Shown one piece after another: positions 10,901-22,900 of a stretch of 64,000 nucleotides of DNA. Where the stretch lies: contig NC_088711.1 of NCBI RefSeq assembly GCF_963576615.1, positions 36,196,121-36,260,120 of the forward strand, written 5' to 3'. Position numbers and translations under genes: made by a program. This stretch comes from Watersipora subatra (taxonomy: Eukaryota; Bryozoa; Gymnolaemata; Cheilostomatida; Watersiporidae). Position 1 is the stretch's first letter; each line of letters starts with the position of its first letter. Under the pieces are notes generated by a model that saw nothing but the letters and a program-made list of their open reading frames with translations, had not been told where the DNA came from and did no database searches.

Positions 10901-13900
10901 AAAGCTCAAAAACGAAAAGCCCCCGTCGATTGGAATCTCTTCACTTCGATGGCGTAACCACGAAATTTGGTTATCGTCTTGTCACGTATATTCTCACGCG
11001 AATTGAAAGGCCAATAAAAAGCTCAATATAAAACTTATCATAGCACTAGTTTATGACAAACACTTCGGGTTTTACCAAAGACCCCGTATCAAATATAAAT
11101 GCTGGCTACTTTACAGTTTTGTTTCGGCCTGGTGTAATTGGCAAGTCGTAATCTGATCATGTGACCCAATACTTTGCAAATAATTTCTGCAGCACTTTTC
11201 AATTATCAAAAATGACCAACAGGCTCGTCATGATTATCAGACAATGATATGTACTCCTTCAAACTAAGGCTGAAAAATTAAACAAATTTTTACGGTAAGT
11301 TATAAGATATCAGTGCTAAAAGTGACAGCATTACAATGACGATAAAACAGACGCGTGAGAACAATAGACATAGTTTTATTGAATGCGTAATGTATATTTG
11401 TGAAAATATTTCGACGAATGAGGTTGCAAGAAAGTGTAAACAGAAACCATCTCTCACAACTACATCACATTTGGGCCGTTTTGGAAAGGGAATCCAAACT
11501 ACGGCGGTCTCGTGTGGCTGCGATTTTTGAATCGTTTTTGAGCTTTTAAGAGCTTGAAATCTCCTTTCCACATATTTGCACCTACAACACAACAGAGTAA
11601 AACATGGTGAATTTTTTCATATCAAATAACGGTAATGTGAATTTTGTTGCAAGTCAGCCTTCAAGTTTAATTGATAGATCAGTATAAAATACTTTTTTGT
11701 CTACAACTCTGCTTCCATAAAAGGTTTGATCATATCAAAACCATGAGGCTGCACAAGCGCCTCAATTCATTATGCACTATCTAGTTGGTTGAGTCTGATG
11801 GGTAAAAACTAGAGTTGCCCCAATTTTAATATCGGTATCGGTGCCGATATGGGTGTTAAGTGGTATCGGCCGATATCTTCTTAAAAAATCGGAAACTTCA
11901 GAAACTTTTTACAGATCAACTATTTAGCAGAAAATCGTATTTTAGCAAGCTACACTAATAAAAAATCATCAGCTGCAAGCTCCTTACTTTTACCTAATGA
12001 ATTCCAGGCCTGTCACACAATCTATTTCATGTCTATAGCCTGATAAACATCTACACAGCTGATGAATCTTTTGGCTTTAGTCAGGACATAATCACAAAGT
12101 GCGGTGTTTCCCAATTACAGCCATATGATTTATTGCAGCCAATCACAAACAAGAGAACAATGATGGGAAACAAGAATGCGGTGTAATGTTTCTATTTACT
12201 AGCATTCTGAAAGTAATTTGAGCAGTCGATGCATAAAGTTATCTATCTCTCTCTTGATATTGATATTGATGATATGATTTATTGTTTGTATTGCATAAAT
12301 TAACCCCAGTAGCTTATCAGTATTTAGCCTGTCCTCCATCATATGTGGCAAGTGAGTCCTTCATCAGTACGACTGGCTACATCGATAGTGATAGAAGATA
12401 ACGACGTCTCACTGAGAGAATTGAATCACTAACGGTAATTAAAAGAAACATTTATTTGCTCTAAATTTGTACAGGCGGAGCAGTTCGTTCAGCAGTAGAA
12501 GAGAGAATTCGTTATCACTGAGAAAGCTGTACCACTAACAGTAATTACCATTATTAATAACAGATTACAAGAAACATAGACTGTTTTGTTACTAGATGCT
12601 CGGTATCTCAGTATGTGAAAATATATATGTGTATATCTCTTTTTCATAAACATAAACAAATAAATACATCAATATTTATATTTTCATTGCATTATATTTA
12701 TTTTGCATAATAAAGTTAACAATTATCTATGCAACACAAAAGATCTGAATCCGTATCTGAATCAGATTATTTTTCAATAAGAATCGGTATATCGGATCGG
12801 TATCTGAATCGGCTGGTAAAATTAGAATCGGGGCATCTCTAGTAAGAACCACATTTGGCTCCTTTTTCTCAGCCTCATTCGCTACATTTCTAGACATCTA
12901 GACTTCTACTATTATGTCATTTTTCCCAACGACAATAGCTTCCCTTGTAACATCAAAAAACACTTTAGTATCAGCCTCATTCACTTTTCATGCCAAAGCT
13001 GTTGGGCCTCTTTAAGTCTTCCTCTTCATCTAGTGATCGCGTTCTCATAGGATCAAGGTAGCAAGCTGGATCTCCTTCGCCTCCACGTCTGCGGCAACAC
13101 GGCAACAAAATATTATCATTATCAATCATCATTATCGCTCGAGCCCAGATTGGAAATCTGATGAACATCAAGCTGTTTTTTGGATCCCTCATCACATTAA
13201 CAATAAACTGGGTAGCACTATTATCAGCTAATATTTCAAGCTGTTTTACACCAATCAACAATTACAACTATACAACTAGATAATTTATTACCAAAACAGT
13301 TTTAACCTTACGTTCTTAAATTAACTTCATAGCATTTTAGCAAGCGGCAATCTCAATCATTAAATTGTTCATAAATTAACACTGTTACCTGCGATCTGGT
13401 GTCTAGATAAAATGCAGCATTTTTCACCTTTAAATAGGGTGTTTTCAGCAAAGCTCACTTCAGGTTTCACCTACTCTACAACAATGTTATTACAAACAAT
13501 TTTACCTGATGTTTGTAACTATGCATAAAATTTTTGTATTTGTTTCTGCTATGCTATGTTTCTACCTGCTGCTGTTCACTTAATTTTTTATTAGTGTGTA
13601 AACTAGCTTTTATCACGACTAATGATTGTTATAGCCACTGTTATTGTGCATTTTATAGTTTTTTTATAATATTTTCAAAACTCTTGTTGAAAAGGGCTAG
13701 CATCTTACACTCGGGGTCTTTAGGCAATTTGTCTACATCTAGCATTGTACTACGTGCAAGATTTTCATTTTTTTTAGTTGTGAACTTTGCTTGTAGCACC
13801 CTTGAGAAATATTCCTTACTAAGATCAGCCTTGGCCATCAATTCTTTTTTCAATTTAGAGTTTTTTTGGAGCTGTGTCCCTTTCTAGAAATCCTTTGATG

Positions 13901-16900
13901 ACTAGCCTTAAAAACTAGGCCTTTAAGCCTAGAAAATCTAGCCTTAAATTTGCTTATCGTTGCGAGCTATTACGCACCCAGTTTCAAAAAGCTTTTCAAA
14001 GACCTTTCTAAACATTTTATAAAAGATTTTGGAGATGCAATATTGTTTCATCCCTGTTAGAAATACACTGGTTTCTCAAATTTGCTACGCTTTAAACAAA
14101 AGGGACTCATCCTGGACCATGCTGACCTGTATCCTTAAAAAAGCTAACTTTCATGATCACTGTATTCTTAGACGACGTGCTTCATCAAGCATATATGTGA
14201 GACCAATGTAGTCTCAATGATTCATGTCCCCTACACTTGATTCACCCTAGAGATATCACAATCCCACAAAAACTGTTTGAAAATTGCTTAAAGTCACAAT
14301 AAATTACGGTATATTGTCTATCGCTCTTTCAACCTCTTTATTTTTGATGACTTCTAAAGCTTATGTTATAGATGAGTGTTATAGCTACATGTTAAATCTG
14401 CGTGGGGAGTTCTGTGGGTTTAGTTTTTAAACTATCTTTGCCTTAACAGGAGATGATGTTGGATTTGAAAGTGGTGTTTATGGTAATAACATCTGTAAGA
14501 CTCCTCACATCGATGCGTTGGCTAAAAGAAGTTTGATATTTGACAACGCATTTACTTCAGTTAGTAGTTGTTCCCCTAGCAGGTATGTAAGATCTTTCTG
14601 TTAGGTGTTGTCTTGCTGATCCGCGCTTTCAGTCTGTTGGACAACAAGCTTGTGTTCGGCAGTTGACAATACCGGCTGTATATTCTAGCTATTAAAGATA
14701 GACTTGCACAAATTTTTAGTAGATTTTGTTAGAAAGTATCGGTATTTTTCTCTCATTTGTAATTGTTTTTGATGTTTGTGGTAATCTGACTGCCAGGATG
14801 TAGCAAGATTAGCATCAAGAAAACTTGATTGAGGTTAAAACGGTCAGATTAAGCGAAAGTGGGATTATGAGAGTTATATTTGCAAAGACCGCAGACTGTT
14901 TTACTTGTGTAAGTTACTGGGTTCTTAAAGTTGAACTCTAACAAGATTTGATTTGATTAGAAAGTATCAGTATTTTGCCATCATTTGTGATGGTTTTTAA
15001 TGTTTGAGTTGATTTGACTGTCAGGATGTTTATAGATTAAAATCGGTAAAACTGGGTCACGATTAAAATAGTCAAATCAATCGAAAATGTGAGGATGACA
15101 TCTATAATAATTGCAAAGAGACTGACAGAATAGAGACGTGTAATGCTGCAACTTGAACACAATAGCGGATATCATCGATAGCGACGATGGCAACTAGTGA
15201 CATCATTTTATATATATTTTTCTCCTGAGCATTTTAATCGCGATCAAGTTTTGTTGATTTTAATATTAAAACATCCTGGCAGTCAGATCACCTCAAACAT
15301 AAAAAACAATCACAAATTATAAAAAAATACTGATACTTTCTGACAAAATCTTTTTGCAAGTTTATCTTTAAACCCAGGTTTTTCTTTGTGGACTTATTCA
15401 ATAAAGAAAAACAGTGCAATTTATATTTAATCAACCTTGCAACAAATATTGCCTTTATTTACTATTATTAACTTTGCCAATATTGCCTAGTATTGCCCTC
15501 ATCTGTATCTAGACCTGGCTAGTTGAAGAATCGGCTCTCAATTTTGGTAACATTCCAATAAAGATAGTTGTTCTCTAACCTGTTGGTGTCAATTTTATAA
15601 TGTATGAGAATTGTTCACAATACTTACACACATAAAATTGTAGGTCAGCGCTCTTGACTGGTCTACCACAGCACCAGAATGGCATGTATGGTTTACAAAA
15701 TGGCTATCATCACTTCCAATCCTTTGACACTGTGCAAAGTCTGTCAAAGATTCTGGCTCAAAACAAGATCTTTACAGGTAAGATGGCAACCTCTCACGGT
15801 AGAAGCAGCGAGAAGGCTGTTACTTCAGTTTCTTAGGCTTTCCATTTGAGCAGCATACCTAATACTTCATGAAGATAGCTTATGGATGTATGAGCTAAGA
15901 AGTTAAAGGAGGTACAACGTTAGGCTTGTATTAACTTTATATGGCACTAGCACCCTTCTGTTGCCTTGGATTTATTTTATTTTTAATCAGATAGCATGTC
16001 GGGGGGGGGGGGGGGGGGTGTTTAAGAGGCTGATTTACAAGAAGCAAAGCTAAGCTAATGATGTGTTCAAGTATTGCTAATTCTGCATTTATACGACTGT
16101 CTTTGCAAAGTGTCACATAAGGTACCCAGTAAAAAACTTACAACGGCAATTTTTAATACCTTCCGTTAAGGTAAAAATGGAAGATTTTAAATAAGTCTGA
16201 TACAAACAAAAGTTCAGGCGATCCCAAACATGGTTAATTGTCGCACTATTCCAACATTCTAACAATGACTCTCATCACACTATAATGTTACTTGCGAGTA
16301 TTACCCGTAACCTGCATGTTGAGCAATAGAATACTAGCTGGTTGGTGCACCATGACAGAGAAATATGAGAACCATGAGAACAAAAGTGTTTTCGTATGAT
16401 CTATATATATTCCTCAAAGTTGGTCTGTTTGTGTTTGTCTAGCTATAGCTATTAAAATCCAGCTAGTACATGTATATAATAAGTGGGGAAGCATCACAAA
16501 GCTATTGGCTTTCTACAGCTATAAAAGCTTTTAGCTATGTAACATACAAGTACATGTACATCACTCAGCTGACTGATATTTGATTATTTGATGCTAGGTT
16601 TAGTCAAATAAAACACATGGCTAGCTGCACAACAATCTTAGAAATTAATCGCTAACATACGGGAGGTAATAACTCTGTATATCGGCTATATGAAGACTCT
16701 TTGCATATGTCAACCCTATAATTATTATTACTATTCTTTATTAACTTGTACCACTTTGTTAATAATGTAACTGTTAATTTTCTGTGTTCGCTATAGAGTT
16801 TACCATTCTCTAGGAATAATTGGGAAGAAGCATGTCGCTCCACTCTCTGTTTATCCATTTGACTACTCCATGACCGAGATGGACCATCACGATGTCAACC

Positions 16901-19900
16901 AGGTCGGCAGAAATATCACTCTGATTAAAGAGCTGGTGCAAGAGTTCCTCACCAAAGCTAATGGCAGGTAGTTGTACCATTGCTTGTCTACGAACTTCTT
17001 TGCTTCTAATTCTACCTATTCCATACAGCGCAGTCAAAATTCCTGTAGTATCAAAGCCTCATTCCCCTATGTTAAGATTTTTAGTGCAATGAGTTTCTAT
17101 TGGAGTTATGTTCCCATTGTTGCAATGGATAATATTGGAGTAAACGGAGTAACATAAAAGGCCATGACAATGTTTCTCCTCATCTTAAAACACTTATATA
17201 GTAAAATTTGAAAGTGTCAAAGCTTTTTAACTCTTATTGACATGTGACGAAACTATGACTCATAGTGTTTGATATAATATATCAATAATTCAAAACCTTT
17301 TGTAAAAAGGTAGTTATCGTAAAACCTCTGATTAAACGCCACCTCTATTTGAACGCCACTTCGACAATCATTGATCTTTACGAACCGATAGTATCAATTG
17401 ATCAATAGAAAAGTGTCCACAAAATCGTATTAATAATGAATTTTTTGCATCGATAACAATTAATTCTCTCATTGTCCAACTCCAAAGCTTTTTTTTATCG
17501 CTAGAACTTTGAAAGCAACACCATAGAAATAATTAATAACTGTTTCAGGCTAATAATAGTTCCTTGTGTATTGCGGTCTTGATACTTCAAGCAAATGTAT
17601 ATAAAAATGGTGTACATTTACGATGGTAGGTGAACGACTAGTTTTAGAGCCAAGGTTTAGCGAGCAAAACTTTTACGCGATGCATTTGTGCTAAATGCAA
17701 CATGTAAAATCGTGTCAAAGTATTGCTCTGCCAAAACAGTGTTTAGACGCTAATATCGATTAGTTTGGCAGTGCAGAAGAAGAGTTGAGGTCAAAAGACA
17801 TTGTGGGGGTATTGGACAACCAGAAGATGTTCGTTCCATCGAAAGCAACAATCTGAACGTAGCTATCCAAGCAAACATTGCAAATATTTTTGTCTTAAAA
17901 ACATTAAAGTTTGGCTTGCAATAAAATTCAAATTACAGTTATTTGGTATCAAAAGATTCACCATGTCTTACTCTACTGTGTTGTAGGTGCAAAATATGTA
18001 GAAATGTGATTACAAGCTCTTAAAAGCTCAAAAACGAAAAGTTAATTGCAGCCATCACGGCCATCACATCAATAGCCTTTCCAAAACAGTTCAATTTGGA
18101 CGTAGTTGAACACGGTGGCTTCTGTGTACACTTTCATGCAACCTCATTCATCGAATTATTTTCACAAATGTACTTCACCCATTCAATAAAACCATGTCTA
18201 TTGTCACATCTATTTAATCATCATTGTAATGCTGTCACTTTGAGCACTGATATCTCAAAAGCTAGCCTAAAAATTCGTTTAATTTTTTAACCTTAGTTCG
18301 AAGGAATGCATATCACCCTTTGATAAACATGAGTAGCCTGTTGGTCACCTGTGATAGTCGAAAAATGCTCCAGAAATTGTTCACGCTATTTGACAGGAAG
18401 TATGGATCACATGATCAGATTACGACTAGATGATTAGACCAAGCTGAAACAAAATTGTAAACTAGCTTCTATATTTGATACAGGCTTTCCGGTAGAACCT
18501 GAAGTGTTTGTCATGAACTAGTGCTAAGAGAGGTTTTATATTGAGCCTTTAATTTCTCGTGATAACATCACGTGTCAAAACAATGATCGCAATGTTTGAG
18601 TACGTCATCAAAATAAAGAGATTCCAAACTACGGCGTTTTCGTGATGGCTGCGATTAACTGTTCGTTTTTTAGCTTTTAAGAGCTTGTAATCACTTTTTC
18701 ACATATTTTGCACCTACAACACAGCAGATTAAGACATGGTGAACCTTTTGATACCAAATAACTGTAATGTGAATTTTGTTGCAAGTAAACCTTTAATTTT
18801 TGTTTCTGCATGTAACATAAGTATGGTTCGTTTATGTCACTTGTTCATGAATATATATATTTGTAGCATTTGATCCGATTATCATTATATAACTTATAAA
18901 TTTGCAGATTTATAGCATATTATTCAATAGCATCTTTGCAGTTATCTTAACTCGGCTTACCATGGATTGACGCTCGTAACTCATCTTCTATTGGACATGA
19001 AAATTCAGTTCTGGCTGCAAACTGTAGCAAACATATCAATCAATGCAATGAGCTTTCATTCAGCATTGTTAAATATAAATATAAAATAACAATATATTTT
19101 CAAATTTAGAATGAAATAAAAATTGAAAGCTCCAACAAACTGCAAAGCAGGACACGGGCTATAATATCATCGCAGGTTAATTGCAAGCAATAGATATCAG
19201 CGATAGGTATGGTAGATATATTTCTCGGTTTTTCAATGCATATTTATTTAGAGATCTTTGACAAGTTGAAGATAAGTTAGCAGATTTATTGCATCCAATA
19301 GGTTTAATATCGCTCTACTAGAAAAAAAGGGCAAAATATAGGCGACATTAGTTCCGCTTGTATAAGGCTAAATTTATTTTCCCGAAATTCTGTCGAGCCA
19401 TTTGAAAAATACAATGCCAGCCTCTATTTGAACGCCACCTCCAATTGATTGCCACTGGAGAAGTAGGGTTGAAAAATAGAGCGCCATGGCATTCAATTAA
19501 AGGTTTTGCGGTATATTTTGTAAATGAAAAGTCTATGGTTAACCATCCATTGCGACTATGACACCATAGAGGTCTCAAGTGACTCCAATAGTGTTTTTAC
19601 ACTGTTTTCATTGAGCTATGACACCATAGAGGTCTCAAGTGACTCCAATAGTGTTTTTATACTATTAATTTGAGCTATGACACCATAGAGGTCTCAAGTG
19701 ACTCCAATAGTGTTTTTATACTATTAATTTGAGCTATGACACCATAGAGGTCTCAAGTGACTCCAATAGTGTTTTTATACTATTAATTTGAGCTATGACA
19801 TCATAGAGGTCTCAAGTGACTCCAATAGTGTTTTTACACTGTTTTCATTGAGCTATGACACCATAAAGGTCTCAAGTGACTCCAATAGTGTTTTTATACT

Positions 19901-22900
19901 ATTAATTTGAGCTATGACACCATAGAGGTCTCAAGTGACTCCAATAGTGTTTTTATACTATTAATTTGAGCTATGACACCATAGAGGTCTCAAGTGACTC
20001 CAATAGTGTTTTTATACTATTAATTTGAGCTATGACACCATAGAGGTCTCAAGTGACTCCAATAGTGTTTTTATACTATTAATTTGAGCTATGACATCAT
20101 AGAGGTCTCAAGTGACTCCAATAGTGTTTTTACACTGTTTTCATTGAGCTATGACACCATAAAGGTCTCAAGTGACTCCAATAGTGTTTTTATACTATTA
20201 ATTTGAGCTATGACACCATAGAGGTCTCAAGTGACTCCAATAGTGTTTTTATACTATTAATTTGAGCTATGACACCATAGAGGTCTCAAGTGACTCCAAT
20301 AGTGTTTTTATACTATTAATTTGAGTTATGACACCATAGAGGTCTCAAGTTACTCCAATAGTGTTTTTACACTGTTAATTTGAGCTATGTCACCATAGAG
20401 GTCTTAAGTTACTCTAATAGTGTTTTTACAATGTTAATTTGAGCTATGACACCATAGAGGTCTCAAGTTACTCCAATAGTGTTTTTACACTGTTAATTTG
20501 AGTTATGTCACCATAGAGGTCTTAAGTTACTCCAATAGTGTTTTTACAATGTTAATTTGAGCTATGACACCATAGAGGTCTCAAGTTACTCCAATAGTGT
20601 TTTTACACTGTTAATTTGAGTTATGTCACCATAGAGGTCTTAAGTTACTCCAATAGTGTTTTTACAATGTTAATTTGAGCTATGACACCATAGAGGTCTC
20701 AAGTTACTCCAATAGTGTTTTTACACTGTTAATTTGAGTTATGTCACCATAGAGGTCTTAAGTTACTCCAATAGTGTTTTTACACTGTTTTCATTGAGCT
20801 ATGAGTTGATGAGTTGTAACTATTTTTATTGCGCTCCTATTTTATTTAATCCTGATTTACTAACAAATCTTATATGGTTTGTTTTTAGAGATTTTTTCCT
20901 TTACGTTGCCTTCCACGATGCTCATCGCTGTGGACATACCCACCCTGAATTAGGAGTGTTCTGTGAGAACTTTGGTGATGCATCAGTTCCTGGTATGGAA
21001 GTTATTCCTGACTGGAAACCAATTTATTACGATCCTGGTGAGGTATGCCATTTCTTCTGCACCTTATACTATCTGGTCAGTCAATTGTGTTTCTGTTTTT
21101 TTATTTTATACTGGTGACTATTGCTAGAATTCTGAATCGTTCTAATTCTATATATGCACATGCAAACAGATGCATGCGCCGTTACTGTCACATGCATCTG
21201 TCTGCATGCGCAGATGAAAAGAGTCACTTAGCTGATAGAAGTGCATGCTGCCATGTTATTGACAGCTATTGCGGGCTTTGTTGCTATCACTGATCAGAGG
21301 GTGAAATATGGATTACAAAGTGGGTAAGAATCATTGTAAGGATCTCTCCGATAGCTGGTGGTGGAATTCAATGTTTTCATATATTTCGTTTAATCTGGAG
21401 TAATCTCATCTTGAACATGATGTATACAAAGTTCATCATGGATGCTAATATGTATTCGATTATCAAAAATTTCAAAATTCCTTGTTGGCAGGCTTAATAT
21501 ACATGTAGTTCTATGAAGTCTTTGTTACATACCTATTGTTTTGTTTGCAGATAAACACTGGGCTTTATAAGTACCGTATTTTTCGGACTATTAGCCGCTT
21601 CCCTATATAATTAGCTGCTCCCCTATATAAGCCGCATCTGCTCTATTTTTAAAAAACCGATAATAAAACAATACATAGGCCGCACCTTTTTTATAGGCCT
21701 CAGAACTCATAACAGGGCTTTTAAACACGGCAGCATCTTTGCTGGTTAAAACGGAACAGAAGCAATAAAAAATAACCAGTATATTTACTTGACTTCATTT
21801 CTCCTGCTTCACATTAATCATCTTTGCTGAAACCCATGAAGTCGTATTCTTCAGCGTCGAAGTTGAACAATTTCATTAGCGCTTCGTCACATTTGTCTCC
21901 CTCTGCCTCCCTTTCGGTGTCACTATCTTCCTTCGGTGAAGTTGGCTCTGAAGGTGCAGCGCTCTTACAAAGCAGTCCTGCCTTTCTAAACTTGTTGGTC
22001 ATGGTGGATTCTTTCACAGCACCCCTCCAGCCGTTAGAATCTCCACGCTGTTGGCTTGTGTGTTTCCTTCCTGGATAGCAAGATCGATGGCCTTCAGCTT
22101 AAAACTTGCTTCATACGAACTTCTTCGTTTGGGTTCCATAATGATGGGGCAAGAATTTGAAAATAATTAATAGTTGGTAATTTGTCATCCGTGTTCTATT
22201 TGCTAGCTGAATATAAAAGCAACGTCTGCTTCTTTGCTTAACATTTCTTTAGTTTTGATTCTAGTTCCAGTTTTTGCGCCCCTAGCGGTGAAAGAAAAAA
22301 CCATAGAATAGCCGCAGCCTCCGAATAAGCCGCATAGCTCAAACCATCTGCAAAAGTCTAATAGTCCGGGAAATACAGTAAACATGATATTAGATGTCAA
22401 ACGACAGTATGAGATGAATGTCTCAGGTCATCTCAAGCCTTTCTACATCCGATGTTGAGCTCCTCCAATAGTTTTTATTATTCTCTGAGCTTTTTGATGT
22501 TTGAAATAGATTACTATTAGGCTTATTGCATATCTACATTGTGTCCTTCAGAAAATAAAATAGGAAATAGATTTTACACGCTCCAATAGTTTTATGGGAC
22601 TGAACCATGATTTTACTATTTTAGGTGGTGGTTCCATACTTTGTACCTGACACACCAGCGGCAAGGCAGGACATAGCTGCACAATATAAAACCATGAGCC
22701 GTCTTGACCAAGGTGGGCAACTCATTAGTTATCCATATGCAACTACTGTTTTCATTGGCTCTTTTAATACAATGGTGGACAACTCATTAGTTATCCATAT
22801 GCAACTACTGTTTTCATTGGCTCTTTTAATACAATGGTGGACAACTCATTAGTTATCCATATGCAACTACTGTTTTCATTGGCTCTTTTAATACAATGGT

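Noticed and set aside
19553-20808. CRISPR array
   Set aside because: Repeats are contiguous with no unique spacers, and the setting is an animal intron; it is a satellite.
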